NCBI RefSeq assembly: GCF_014655295.1
Contig: NZ_BNBI01000025.1
Coordinates: 1 to 64,000 of the forward strand
Length of the DNA: 64,000 bases
Source of the DNA: Streptomyces fumanus
Lineage (GTDB): Bacteria; Actinomycetota; Actinomycetes; Streptomycetales; Streptomycetaceae
Direction of reading: 5' to 3'
Positions 50,393-58,746 of the stretch are shown in pieces. The notes beneath the pieces are model-generated. The model was given only the letters and a program-made list of their open reading frames with translations. It was not told where the DNA came from and searched no databases. The stretch's first letter is position 1, and every line of letters begins with the position of its first letter. The position numbers and the translations under genes were made by a program.

Positions 50393-50433
50393 CCGTAAGG
50401 CGCCTTGCGTAATCTCCGTAAGGTGCCTTACGG
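50393..50433 (+). promoter_or_regulatory. Promoter with tandem palindromic operators
   Basis: CCGTAAGGCGCCTTGCG (50393-50409) and CCGTAAGGTGCCTTACGG (50416-50433) are palindromes spaced 23 bp. -35 TTGCGT (50405-50410) and -10 TTACGG (50428-50433), with a 17-nt spacer, overlap them. Transcription would start near ATG 50441, so the mRNA is probably leaderless and autoregulated. Confidence 0.65.
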
Positions 50434-50440
50434 TGTGAGG

Positions 50441-51154
50441 ATGGAAGAAATGAAGCCCGCAGGACCCGCCGGCGTGCCCGCGCGGGTGCCCCCTCGCTAC
50501 AAGGAGCTGGTGGAGCAGTGGGGCCCGGCGGTCGGGGTGGAAGACGCCCGCACGCGCTGGGGCAAGCTGGTGGCCGCCGCCGAGACCGGCACGGTCACCC
50601 TGATCGCCATGGACACCACGGCGAGCCTCGGCTACCCGACATGGGCCGCCCTCGCCCCCCTGGACAAGGTCGCCGACCCCGGCCGGTGCCCGGTGTGGCC
50701 GCTCACCTCGGCCCGCCCCAAGCTCGCGGACGTGGTGCTGGCTGCCACCCGCTTCCCCGACGGGGCTCCGCAGATCCTCACCCGCCACCGGCGCCCGGTC
50801 GTCGCCCTGGTCGCCGCCCTCACGCTGGTCGACCTGCCCCCCGACGGCGAGCGCATCGACATCGACACCTTCCTGCAAGAGGGCGGCACCATCACCCTCG
50901 CATTCGACCCCGGACAGGACGGCGCCACCGACGAGGACGGCGACCTGCTCCAGGAACCGATCCCCGAGCGCTACATCGCCCGCGCCATGGAAGCGGACGG
51001 CCGCGAGATCGGACAGGGCGAGGGCGACAGCGTCGCGGAGGCCCTGCTGCGCCTGTGGCGCCCGCCCGCGCACGTGTACTCCAGCGAGCCGCCGTTCGAC
51101 CCCTGGGGCTCCCCGCCCGTCACCGACCTGCCCGAATCCGCCGAACGGTTCTGA
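50441..51154 (+). CDS. Tandem Phd/YefM-like antitoxin-fold protein
   Basis: This 237-residue protein has two Phd-like halves. The first is DARTRWGKLVAAAETGTVTL (about 33-55) and the second is KLADVVLAATRFPDGAPQIL with LTRHRRPVVALVAA (about 95-130). Phd antitoxins bind palindromic operators and neutralise toxins; here the operators at 50393-50433 fit autoregulation. No toxin gene follows: the next gene is a DNA-binding protein. ATG at 50441 is used. A stand-alone regulator derived from antitoxins is likely. Confidence 0.75.
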   Translation: MEEMKPAGPAGVPARVPPRYKELVEQWGPAVGVEDARTRWGKLVAAAETGTVTLIAMDTTASLGYPTWAALAPLDKVADPGRCPVWPLTSARPKLADVVLAATRFPDGAPQILTRHRRPVVALVAALTLVDLPPDGERIDIDTFLQEGGTITLAFDPGQDGATDEDGDLLQEPIPERYIARAMEADGREIGQGEGDSVAEALLRLWRPPAHVYSSEPPFDPWGSPPVTDLPESAERF

Positions 51155-51175
51155 CCCCTCACGACAAGGAGCGAC

Positions 51176-51859
51176 GTGACCACCACCTTCAAGCCCCTCG
51201 CCGACTACGGGCCGCGCCAGTTCGGCGACCGGCTCGGCTTCGCGGAGTGGCAGGTCGAGCGGGCCTTACGCCTGGGCCTCATCCCGCCCGCCGACCGGGG
51301 CGGCCGCTGGTCGGCGGACGTCTTCAACGAGGTCACCGCACGCCTCGACGCGGTGCGCGCGGAGGTCGGCACTCTGCCCGACGTCGGTGCGGACCGCGCG
51401 GAGAAACACCTCGCCGAGAAGTTCGTGGGCTTGACCGTTCACCCGGGCACCGCCGCCGAACTCGCCCGGCGGGGCCACCTTCCGCGGCGCGGGGAGTACA
51501 AGGGACACACGCTGTACTGCGGGCTGACGCTGGAGCGCTTCACCGACCGCCGCAAGGTCGCCCGGGCCTCCGCCGCCGGCCGCACCTACACCCGGGACGA
51601 CGCTGCGGCCGCCCTCGGGCTGCGCGCAGCCGACTTCGACCATCTCCTGCGCGCGGGCCTGCTCACCCACTCGGAGACCACCGTCTCCTCCTGGTACAAG
51701 GGCGTCGTCGTCCGGCTGTACCGGCAAGCCGACCTCGACCGGGTGCTCCGCTCGTCCCGGGTCGACTGGGATGCCGTCCGTGCGACACCGAAGGGACGCC
51801 GGTCCCCGCTCGCCAAGCTCCCCACGGCTACCTCACGCGAGATGGGGCGCACGGGCTGA
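51176..51859 (+). CDS. HTH-containing hypothetical protein
   Basis: This 227-residue protein begins PLADYGPRQFGDRLGFAEWQ and then ERALRLGLIPPADRGGRWSA, a helix-turn-helix pattern. A second similar unit (TRDDAAAALGLRAADFDHLL, then RAGLLTHSET) is at about 140-175. It resembles duplicated excisionase/MerR-like helices. GTG at 51176 follows AAGGAGC. It is co-transcribed with the Phd-like gene (22-nt gap) and may be its functional partner. Confidence 0.78.
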   Translation: MTTTFKPLADYGPRQFGDRLGFAEWQVERALRLGLIPPADRGGRWSADVFNEVTARLDAVRAEVGTLPDVGADRAEKHLAEKFVGLTVHPGTAAELARRGHLPRRGEYKGHTLYCGLTLERFTDRRKVARASAAGRTYTRDDAAAALGLRAADFDHLLRAGLLTHSETTVSSWYKGVVVRLYRQADLDRVLRSSRVDWDAVRATPKGRRSPLAKLPTATSREMGRTG

Positions 51860-51880
51860 GGCTACCGTGTGTACGCATGT

Positions 51881-51915
51881 GAAGACCTCCGGGACGCCCG
51901 GAGGTCTTCGTTTGT
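51881..51915 (+). terminator. Terminator
   Basis: A perfect 13-bp stem (GAAGACCTCCGGG and complement) with an ACG loop, followed by GTTTG. Confidence 0.85.
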
Positions 51916-51975
51916 GAAGGGCGGAGCACGGAGCCGGTCGGGCCGGGGCAGATGCCTCGGTCTAGAATCGAACGC

Positions 51976-52326
51976 GTGAACGACAAGCCGTCTCGTCTCG
52001 ATTTGCTCCACTTCGCGCGCCGCGTCGTGGTCCAGCAGGCGACGGCGGCGCTGGCCCAGATCGACGGGTGGATCGCTGACGAGGAACGGCGCGATGCCGA
52101 ACGCCGACAGGCAGAGGAGCGGCGGCCGCCACCTCCGGCCTGGCTGATCCAGTACGGCCTGAACCGTGCGAACCTCGACGCCGTCCACCTCGGCGGTTGC
52201 TGGGCCGCAGCCAAGAGCGGCCGGTGCCGGCCAGTCAGCCGGGAACAGGCCCTCGATGCCCTGCGGCAGCACGTGACGCCGTGCGTGCACTGCCGCCCGG
52301 ACACAGAACTGGGCGTGCTCGACTGA
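51976..52326 (+). CDS. DUF6233-like protein
   Basis: This 116-residue protein has an N-terminal helix rich in Ala/Glu/Arg (AALAQIDGWIADEERRDAER). The conserved C-terminal pattern is PPPPAWLIQYGLNRANLDAVHLGGCW, then PVSREQALDALRQHVTPCVH and CRPDTELGVLD. This matches the DUF6233 family common in Streptomyces. A TAGAAT -10 box (51962-51967) lies 8 nt before GTG 51976, suggesting a leaderless mRNA. The Cys/His pattern could bind metal; function unknown. Confidence 0.8.
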   Translation: MNDKPSRLDLLHFARRVVVQQATAALAQIDGWIADEERRDAERRQAEERRPPPPAWLIQYGLNRANLDAVHLGGCWAAAKSGRCRPVSREQALDALRQHVTPCVHCRPDTELGVLD

Positions 52327-52476
52327 CGCGGACCGGCGCCCGTGCGGGAACTCGCCCACACGTGAGCCTGGCAACAGCCCACCGCGCGCACAGCAGCCGG
52401 GCCCGCCCTACGTGGTCCAGGCCCGGGAACAGCTCCGGACGGGCTTGTACGGGGTGAAGCCGGTGGCCGCTGGGGG

Positions 52477-52486
52477 CCTTCGCCGG
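52477..52486. repeat. Target-site duplication, left copy
   Basis: CCTTCGCCGG directly abuts the left inverted repeat and is repeated at 54641-54650. Confidence 0.8.
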
Positions 52487-52500
52487 CCAATGCAGTTGCT

Positions 52501-53913
52501 TTAGGGAGGTGAAGAGGGTTGAGCACGAGGCACGGGCCTGCCAGCGCCGCGGTACTTCTTCACCTTCTTGGTCTGGTTGGCGGCCCACCGCCCCGGCTCG
52601 ACCTTGCTGCGGCCACTCCGAGTTCTGAGAATCGGCCACCGTGACGGTTTCTTGATCGCTCGGGGCCAGTCTCGGCCCGACCGAGGCGGCAGCAGTCGGG
52701 TACGTGCTTCGGCGGCGGCCTCAGCCCAGGCACCCATCACCTTGCGGTGGCCGGCGCCGTGCTGGAGCGGCACGCTACGGCGGGCAATCCGGACACAGCG
52801 CAGGTAGGAGAGCCGGTCCGGGTCCACGACGGGGCCGTTGGCCGCGGCGTCGTGCGCGAACCGGCGGACGGCCTGGTGGACCGCGAGCAGGGCCCACAGT
52901 TCCTGTCGCACCGCTTCAGGGGTGCGGGATCGGAGTGGTCCACCGGGCCCCAGGTGGTTCTTGATCTCGTCGAAGGCCAGCTCGATCTCCCAGCGCTGCT
53001 GGTAAAGGGCGATCAGCTCGTCCGCCGGGTACTGCTGGGTGTCCAGCAAGGACGTTCCCAGGTGCACCACCTTGTCGTCCTTGGTGAAGGTGATGACGCG
53101 GTAGGTGGTCTCCTTCGGCAAGACCCGCCCTTCGCGGGCGGCCCGGAGCCGGACGTCCTTGCCGGGGCGCATCAGCGACAGCCGAGAGCCGTCCGGAAGG
53201 TCAGCCTGTGTGGTGCCGAGGTGGTTGGACTGGAGCCTGACCAGCAGGTGAGCGCCGGAGGAGGTGAAGGCGTTAACGAACTCAACAGACCAGAACCCCC
53301 GGTCGGCGACGACGAGGTCGCCGGGGCCGGTCGAGCTGGCCAGCGGGTAGGCCAGGCGGCGTTCGCCGTCCCGGTAGCCGCCCAGACCGGCGTCCAGGAC
53401 AGCGTGGGTGCCGATCTCCGCGAGCACGGCGGCCCGCACCTGCGGGAAGCCGAACGGCGTGCCGCCGGTGGAGGGGCCGTCGAAGGTGTCGCCGTTGCTC
53501 ACCGAGTCCGGCACGTCGAACTGCGTGCCGTCCAGGGCCAGCAGGCGCAGGCCGCGCCACCAGGCGCCCGGCGTCTCCAGGGTGGCCAGTGGACCGGCTA
53601 CCTGCCGGAATACCGTCTCCAGCACTTCTTCACCAAGTCGGTTGCGTGCCCGGCACAACGATGAGCGATTCACCTTCGCTAGGGCACGACTCCCGGGTAT
53701 TCCGCTGGTCAGCATGCGTACCACCTCTTCGTACGACTCCCGGGCGAACAGACACAGGCCAAGCACGAAGTACACAACGAGCCGGGCGGGTAGCAGGCGG
53801 CGGCGTTGCTCGCTCCGCCCGTGTTTGACGACGGCCGCGTCCACCAATTCCGGCGTGAACACCTTGGTCAAGATCCCTATACGCGACCGGCACCCCGGCC
53901 CCCACCCATCCAC
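52501..53913 (-). CDS. IS4-family transposase
   Basis: This 470-residue DDE transposase has the first Asp in LLALDGTQFDVPDS, the second in VVADRGFWS, and the Glu in the IS4 signature YQQRWEIELAFDEIK (Y-2-R-3-E-6-K). These are the DDE residues that cut and join DNA. The stop codon lies within the left inverted repeat. The length is near the family norm, and the gene is intact. The N-terminal start is uncertain because no clear ribosome site precedes 53913. Confidence 0.92.
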   Translation of the reverse strand: MDGWGPGCRSRIGILTKVFTPELVDAAVVKHGRSEQRRRLLPARLVVYFVLGLCLFARESYEEVVRMLTSGIPGSRALAKVNRSSLCRARNRLGEEVLETVFRQVAGPLATLETPGAWWRGLRLLALDGTQFDVPDSVSNGDTFDGPSTGGTPFGFPQVRAAVLAEIGTHAVLDAGLGGYRDGERRLAYPLASSTGPGDLVVADRGFWSVEFVNAFTSSGAHLLVRLQSNHLGTTQADLPDGSRLSLMRPGKDVRLRAAREGRVLPKETTYRVITFTKDDKVVHLGTSLLDTQQYPADELIALYQQRWEIELAFDEIKNHLGPGGPLRSRTPEAVRQELWALLAVHQAVRRFAHDAAANGPVVDPDRLSYLRCVRIARRSVPLQHGAGHRKVMGAWAEAAAEARTRLLPPRSGRDWPRAIKKPSRWPILRTRSGRSKVEPGRWAANQTKKVKKYRGAGRPVPRAQPSSPP

Positions 53914-53938
53914 GAGCTGAGCAACGACACACCCCGTT

Positions 53939-53956
53939 CAAGAGCAACCGCACTGG
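53939..53956. repeat. Internal degenerate inverted repeat
   Basis: It reads as a right end for the transposase alone, matching the left end at about 14-15 of 18 positions, and lacks a matching target duplication. Confidence 0.6.
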
Positions 53957-54025
53957 CCTTACGAGCCGTTGACGGAGGCGAGTAGAAGCCTGCATACCGG
54001 GTGCATGTGGCTGGCCAGGTGCGCA

Positions 54026-54583
54026 ATGATCGCGCATGTGGATCCTGCCGTCACCTCTGCACTGATCGCTGCGCCCGTTGCTGTTCTCGCAGCGGGGGCT
54101 GCTTATGCCGCCGGCCGCCTGCAAGCCCGAGGAGCACACCACGGGCCGATTGACGCAGTACGTCGACAGCACCAGCGCGACGCTTACGCGGCCCTTCTTC
54201 AGGCTCTCCGAGAGTTCGCGAGCGCAACCGACGTGGACCGCTGTAACAGGCAGGCTTATGAAGAATTTCAAGCCGCAGGGGTTCTCGTTCCTGATCTGGC
54301 CCTACAAGCGGTTCGAGTCTGCCAACTGCTTGAGGCAGCTCCCATCGAGCCAGTGCGGGCCGCCTTTGCCGTAGTGGAGTTGGAGGGGCCGGAGAGCGTT
54401 ACAGAGTCCGTCCGTGCAGCTCACGACCATGCGGAAGGGCTCGTGGCAACTGCGGCCTGGGGGGCCAGGGGCGCGGCAAGACGGGAGACCGTCAACGAGC
54501 TCTACGACGATCGAGAGAAGCTGGACGAAGCAATCCGCACCTTCACCGCAGCAGCCCAGGAAGAACTCAACCGACGTCCTTAA
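54026..54583 (+). CDS. Passenger membrane-anchored hypothetical protein
   Basis: This 185-residue protein has one N-terminal TM segment (VTSALIAAPVAVLAAGAAYA) and a helical, charged remainder (ALLQALREFASATDVDRCNR). ATG at 54026 follows AGGTG. Its codon usage is less GC-extreme than that of its neighbours, consistent with recent arrival. It lies between the internal and outer right ends of the insertion. Similar single-TM hypotheticals occur on Streptomyces chromosomes. Confidence 0.7.
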   Translation: MIAHVDPAVTSALIAAPVAVLAAGAAYAAGRLQARGAHHGPIDAVRRQHQRDAYAALLQALREFASATDVDRCNRQAYEEFQAAGVLVPDLALQAVRVCQLLEAAPIEPVRAAFAVVELEGPESVTESVRAAHDHAEGLVATAAWGARGAARRETVNELYDDREKLDEAIRTFTAAAQEELNRRP

Positions 54584-54640
54584 ATCGTCGACGGTTACGA
54601 CGGACGCTAGGAGTTCGTCGGCTTAAGGCAACTGCATTGG

Positions 54641-54650
54641 CCTTCGCCGG
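54641..54650. repeat. Target-site duplication, right copy
   Basis: CCTTCGCCGG directly abuts the outer right inverted repeat. Confidence 0.8.
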
Positions 54651-54719
54651 CCCCCAGACCCCCGCTCCCCGCGGCACCGACCGGCGCGGGCAGGAAGAGA
54701 GGGGTTGCGCTGGGTGCGC

Positions 54720-54751
54720 GCCGGACGGCACCGCGGCCTGTGCCGTCCGGC
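54720..54751 (-). terminator. Terminator of the recombinase operon
   Basis: A perfect 12-bp stem (GCCGGACGGCAC and complement) with an 8-nt loop lies after the leftward operon. Confidence 0.75.
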
Positions 54752-54766
54752 GGGCGTGATCGGGCG

Positions 54767-54924
54767 TCAGAGCGGGATGCAACCGACGCTCAGGTGCCAG
54801 TACGGGCCGCCGTACGGCCCCAGGTGACGACCGAGGGTCATCAGGTCGGTGTCGGGCAGGCCGGTCGACACGGCCACCACCGCGGCGTCCCCTCGTACAG
54901 CGTGCCGCCGAGTTCCCTCTTCAC
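54767..54924 (-). pseudogene. Frameshifted small gene at the operon end
   Basis: A GTG at 54924 overlaps the recombinase stop (GTGA) and encodes VKRELGGTLYEG. Then a one-base deletion in a GGGG run shifts the frame. The other frame continues DAAVVAVSTGLPDTDLMTLG and ends SVGCIPL. The joined product would be about 52 residues. The overlap and the continuous sense of the two frames support a formerly intact gene, or a sequencing error. Confidence 0.6.
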
Positions 54925-56054
54925 AGGCCGATCCCCTCGGTCGCGTTGTCTGCCCACTTGTCGCCCTCGTCCACGTACTCCCAGAACACCGGTGAGTTCT
55001 TTGACCAGCCGCCCTGGGTCCGCAGCTTCTCCGACCGCTTGCCCTTGCGGCGACCGGTGGTGACCAGTCCTCGGCGGCCGGAGTGCCCGGTGATCCGCCG
55101 CCCGGTCATCCCCGCGTACTTCGCGGAGCGGGTCATTGCCCGGCCGCAGCCGTCGGGCGACAGCCGCCCAGCGCCGAGGTTTCCCCACTGATCGACGGGC
55201 AGGTACGCGGGTCCGTCGGGCTCCGCGCCGGCGGCGAGCTTGGCCTCCTTCCACGCGAGCCAGCAGCGCACCGCGCAGGTGTCGGCGTTCTCGCCGTAGG
55301 AGACGACGACGTCGCGGGCTGGCCGGCCCTTCACGCTGGGCACGTGGACTTCCAGGCCCTCCGCCACGAGACGGATGCCGGTGTCGTCCAGCTTGCTCAA
55401 TTCGCTGTTGCGGCCCGCGATGGCGAACCGCATGGTGTGCAGGCTCCTGTCCCGCAGCCGGGCCAGCTCCGGCACGATGAGCACCTGGCGGCGTCGGGCG
55501 TCCGGCTGCGGGGCACGCTCGCGCGGCGCGGTGTTCATCTTCCGCAGGTCGGCCGGGGTAATCGCGGCGGCCTTCCCGCGGCCGCGCCTCTGCCGCTCCT
55601 CGTCCAGTTTGAGCGGCTTGAGTGCCTGTGTGGCCGCCGCCCGGGCAGCCTTGGGCACCTCGTAGCCATGCCTGCGGGCCTCGGAGGCCACCCCGGTCAC
55701 CCGGCGCTCGATGCTGTTCGGGGCGGCCTCCTTGACCTCGTCCAGCCACTTTACGAACGCCACGTAGGTGCCGACCGTGATGGCGCTGTCCGGCAGGCGG
55801 GTGCCGGTCTGGTCTTCGAGCCACCGGTGGAACTCCTGCCACAGCTCCCAGTCCCGGGCGTACCCGGTCTTGGTCTTGTGTGGGCGGCGGTCGTACAGGT
55901 CCTCGACGGCCTTGGTGTCCAGCGCGGCCAGGACGGCGGCCACCGGGTCGTGCACGGCGACCTCGCCGGCGCCGGGGACGTCGTCCTCCACCAGCTCGGC
56001 GTCGACCACCTCCACCGGCTCCAGTGCGGTCCCGTACTCCTCGGCGGTCGTCAC
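54921..56054 (-). CDS. Tyrosine recombinase/integrase
   Basis: This 377-residue recombinase has a core-binding N-terminus (about 60-150) and all catalytic signals. These are Arg in AGRNSELSKL (about 217), Lys in VKGRPARD (about 240), H-x-x-R in GHSGRRGLVT (about 319-322), the GGW region, and Tyr in FWEYVDEG (about 359). It should perform site-specific recombination, such as integration or dimer resolution of the element. GTG at 56054 overlaps the upstream stop (GTGA). It is one of the last genes of a tightly coupled operon. No att site is recognised beside it. Confidence 0.9.
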   Translation of the reverse strand: MTTAEEYGTALEPVEVVDAELVEDDVPGAGEVAVHDPVAAVLAALDTKAVEDLYDRRPHKTKTGYARDWELWQEFHRWLEDQTGTRLPDSAITVGTYVAFVKWLDEVKEAAPNSIERRVTGVASEARRHGYEVPKAARAAATQALKPLKLDEERQRRGRGKAAAITPADLRKMNTAPRERAPQPDARRRQVLIVPELARLRDRSLHTMRFAIAGRNSELSKLDDTGIRLVAEGLEVHVPSVKGRPARDVVVSYGENADTCAVRCWLAWKEAKLAAGAEPDGPAYLPVDQWGNLGAGRLSPDGCGRAMTRSAKYAGMTGRRITGHSGRRGLVTTGRRKGKRSEKLRTQGGWSKNSPVFWEYVDEGDKWADNATEGIGL

Positions 56055-57058
56055 TCGGCGACCTCATCCACCGTGTCGGCCAGCTTGCCGACCCGCTCGG
56101 CGGCGTGGCTGATCCGCTTCGCCTCGACCTTGAGCTGCGAGCCGTCCTCGTCGTGCTCCGTGAAGTCCGCCGCGACCTCGCCCACCAGGTGGGCCAGCTC
56201 CGCCAGAACCTCGGCGACGTCCTTGAGTCCGGGACGCAGCTCGCCGCGCTCCAGGTGGTAGGCGGCGCGCGGGAGTTCGCCGTACGCGGGCAGGTCGTCG
56301 CGGGTGGCGACGGCGGCTTGCTCCTCGTCCTCCGCGGGGAAGGGCACGTACACCTGGGTGAGCATCAGTCCGGGCTGGGTGGTCTCCGCCTCGGTGGTGA
56401 GCCCGGAGACGGTGGCGACCAGCCGGGGGTGGATGGTGTGCACCTGGTCGGGTTCACCGGGCAGGGCCCGGTGGTGGTCGTCCAAGGACAGCGGCATCTC
56501 CTCGGGGAGCTGCTCCAGCAGGGCCCGCAGTTCGCCGACGGTGTCCACCATCGGCGCCGCGGCGACCGCTGCCCGCAGCCGGGGCGCCTGCTTTGCACGG
56601 GCGTCACGGGCCTCGTCGGCGGACCATCCGAGGCCGAACGCCACCCACCGCATCACCGCGTCGTACGTCTCCTCGTCCAGGCCGACCAGCACGTCCGCGT
56701 TCTGCGCGAGGTGCTGGTGGTAGAGGGTGCGCTGCCCCTCGGCCCACACCCGCAGGTCGTCGACCGCCGCCAGCACGGTGGTGTCGAGCGCGGCCGCCAC
56801 CTGGTCCCACGTCGCCCCGAGCCGCAGCGCCTGCGCAACCATGCCGCCGCGCTCGGTGCGCACGGCCCGCCGGATCGCTTCGCCCACGGCGAGCTGCGTC
56901 AGGGCGTCGCCGACGACGGCGTCCTGGTCGCGGTCGTGTTCGGTGTGCAGCCGGGCACCGGCCTCGGCGCGGTGCTGCGCGAGGACCGTGAGCGGTGTGC
57001 CGGCCGGAACGTCTCTGGGGCGGCGGACCGTGTTCTCGGAGGTGTGCTGGTCGGTCAT
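56051..57058 (-). CDS. Large hypothetical protein upstream of recombinase
   Basis: This 335-residue protein is helical and acidic. It has an N-terminal HTH-like stretch (VAQALRLGATWDQVAAALDTT, about 73-93) and a central MPLSLDDHHRALPGEPD region. The C-terminus is a charged helix (HAAERVGKLADTVDEVAE). ATG at 57058 follows GAGAAGG and overlaps the previous stop. I recognise no family. Tight coupling suggests it works with the recombinase. Confidence 0.75.
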   Translation of the reverse strand: MTDQHTSENTVRRPRDVPAGTPLTVLAQHRAEAGARLHTEHDRDQDAVVGDALTQLAVGEAIRRAVRTERGGMVAQALRLGATWDQVAAALDTTVLAAVDDLRVWAEGQRTLYHQHLAQNADVLVGLDEETYDAVMRWVAFGLGWSADEARDARAKQAPRLRAAVAAAPMVDTVGELRALLEQLPEEMPLSLDDHHRALPGEPDQVHTIHPRLVATVSGLTTEAETTQPGLMLTQVYVPFPAEDEEQAAVATRDDLPAYGELPRAAYHLERGELRPGLKDVAEVLAELAHLVGEVAADFTEHDEDGSQLKVEAKRISHAAERVGKLADTVDEVAE

Positions 57059-57438
57059 GCCTTCTCTCCGAACGGTGCGGGGACGATGCGGCCGCGCTCG
57101 CGCAGCCACAGGTGGACCGCCTTCTCCTCGGCCCGCGACCGGTCGAAGGCGCGGTCACCGGCGGGGGTCAGGTCCTTGAAGGCCAGGCGGGCGCTGCGGG
57201 TCTGCGCCCACTGGCACAGCTCCCACTCCGGCTGGCCGGTGGCGCTGTTGTACGCGGCCGGGGGCAGCGAGCCGTCCCGGGCGAACGCGTCCCGCTCACC
57301 CTGCCGCTGCTCGACCTTGGCCTCGGCGGCGGCGAGCGCGGCCCGGGCCGCCTCGACCTCCTTCTGCGCCTCGGTGATCCGGTCCTCGAAGTACGTGGCG
57401 ACGACGGCCGTGCCGTCGATCTGGTCGGTGGCACTCAC
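57055..57438 (-). CDS. Coiled-coil small protein
   Basis: This 127-residue protein starts at GTG 57438, overlapping the upstream stop (GTGA). Residues about 15-50 are a coiled coil (RITEAQKEVEAARAALAAAE) and the C-terminus is basic (HLWLRERGRIVPAPFGEKA). No family recognised. Confidence 0.75.
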   Translation of the reverse strand: MSATDQIDGTAVVATYFEDRITEAQKEVEAARAALAAAEAKVEQRQGERDAFARDGSLPPAAYNSATGQPEWELCQWAQTRSARLAFKDLTPAGDRAFDRSRAEEKAVHLWLRERGRIVPAPFGEKA

Positions 57439-58082
57439 TGCTCCTGGTCCTCCTTCGTCTCGGTCGCGGCGGCCGTGTCCAGTTCCGCCGCCACCCACTT
57501 CGCCGCCGCGGCGACGGACGTGAACGGCTTCTCGCCGCTGGTCTTCGCCCAGACCGCGTAGCCCGACAGGCCACGGGCGGGCGGGCGGAATTCGGGCCCG
57601 ATGGCCGCGTGCCAGACCGTGCCGCCGCGCTTGCCCCGGCCTTCGGTGACGGCGCCGACGATGTCGTCCTCCGACAGCCGGTCGACCTTCTGGAGGGAGC
57701 AGAGGTAGGCGCCGGGGCCAGCGCCGGGGGCCATCCACTTCAGCAGCGGTGGACCGGGGTAGAGCCACAGTCCGGCCACCCTCTTGGGGGGCTGGCCGTA
57801 GCCGATGCGCGCCGTGGTGGTCGTCTCGGTGCTGTGCTCCTCGCCGCTGATCAGGCGGACCGTGTCGCAAGACCGGCACAGCAGCCGCACGGTGATCCGG
57901 TCGTAGTGGTCCTGGTGGCCGCACTCCTCGTTGGGGCACGAGTGCTCCGGGCCCTCCCGGCGCGGGCGCAGCTTGTCGGACACGATCTGGTGATCGATCT
58001 CCCAGACGGGCTTGGCGCAGTCCGCCCGGTGGGCGAACGGCTGCCACTCCAGGTGGGCGGCGATGGCGTCGGAACTGCTCAT
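57435..58082 (-). CDS. Hypothetical protein with Cys motifs
   Basis: This 215-residue protein has an N-terminal zinc-like cluster (EHSCPNEECGHQDHYDRITV, then RLLCRSCDTV) and an alpha/beta C-terminal part. ATG at 58082 overlaps the previous stop (ATGA). Possible nucleic-acid or protein adaptor; function unknown. Confidence 0.75.
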   Translation of the reverse strand: MSSSDAIAAHLEWQPFAHRADCAKPVWEIDHQIVSDKLRPRREGPEHSCPNEECGHQDHYDRITVRLLCRSCDTVRLISGEEHSTETTTTARIGYGQPPKRVAGLWLYPGPPLLKWMAPGAGPGAYLCSLQKVDRLSEDDIVGAVTEGRGKRGGTVWHAAIGPEFRPPARGLSGYAVWAKTSGEKPFTSVAAAAKWVAAELDTAAATETKEDQEQ

Positions 58083-58741
58083 CGGGCGGCCTCCGTCGTC
58101 GCGCCGGCGGGGAGGAAGGCGTCCCACTGGTAGTCGGCGGTCCCGGCGAACAGAGCGCCGTAGCGATCCATCCGGCCCTCGTCGCGCTTGGCGGCCGCGT
58201 ACTGCTCCAGGGCCCGCCCCAGGTCGAATGCGACGTGGCCGGACACCGGGTGGGCGAGGTCGAGCAGGCTGTCGGTGAAGCAGCCGGGCCGGAAGATCCG
58301 GGCCGCGTCGGGGTCGGTCTGCTGGAGCCAGTGGAGGTTGACGTCCTGGATGTCGGCGGCCAGGTACTCCTGGAGCGTCTCCTGGTCGTCCTGGTCGCCG
58401 ACGGCCTGCTTGCTGGCCCAGGCGCGCTCGAAGTCCATGCCCGGGTGCGGGCCGCCGCTCTCCTTCTCGTAGGACTCGGCGGCCGCGCGGCACTCCGGGG
58501 CGGTGCACAGGGCCAGCGCGTACGCGAGCACGCCCGGTCCGCCGTGCAGCGACTCCACCAGCACGCCGCCGTCGTGCTCCCGTACGGCCGTGCAGGTCGC
58601 GGCCTCGTTCAGCTCGTCCAGCACGATTCGGTAGAGGGCGGGCAGTCCGCGCTCCTCGATGAGGTCTTCGCCCCATCCGAGAGTGGCGGTGTGCACCACG
58701 GCGGCGGTGCCGTCGGGCAGGGTGACGGAGGTGAGCATCAT
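58079..58741 (-). CDS. Hypothetical acidic protein
   Basis: This 220-residue protein has no motif I can name; it is acidic, with a mixed alpha/beta pattern (VLDELNEAATCTAVREHDGG and FERAWASKQAVGDQDDQETL). Two adjacent ATGs (58741, 58738) follow GGAAG. It sits 5 nt after the 545-aa gene. Confidence 0.72.
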   Translation of the reverse strand: MMLTSVTLPDGTAAVVHTATLGWGEDLIEERGLPALYRIVLDELNEAATCTAVREHDGGVLVESLHGGPGVLAYALALCTAPECRAAAESYEKESGGPHPGMDFERAWASKQAVGDQDDQETLQEYLAADIQDVNLHWLQQTDPDAARIFRPGCFTDSLLDLAHPVSGHVAFDLGRALEQYAAAKRDEGRMDRYGALFAGTADYQWDAFLPAGATTEAAR

Positions 58742-58746
58742 GGCGG

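Larger units (their letters stand above)
52487..54640. mobile_element. IS4-family insertion with passenger gene
   Basis: The ends CCAATGCAGTTGCTTTAGG (left, 52487) and the matching right repeat (ending 54640; two mismatches in 19) are inverted and flanked by the exact 10-bp duplication CCTTCGCCGG. The element (2,154 bp) carries the transposase and one passenger gene. A more degenerate inverted repeat (CAAGAGCAACCGCACTGG strand sense) ends at 53956, where a simple 1.47-kb IS would end. The 10-bp duplication suggests recent movement of the longer form. Confidence 0.82.

Noticed and set aside
50441..51859. A complete toxin-antitoxin pair
   Set aside because: The partner of the Phd-like gene is an HTH protein with no toxin-fold signature.
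53939..53956. Right end of the current IS insertion
   Set aside because: It matches the left end less well and has no target duplication, unlike the outer end at 54640.
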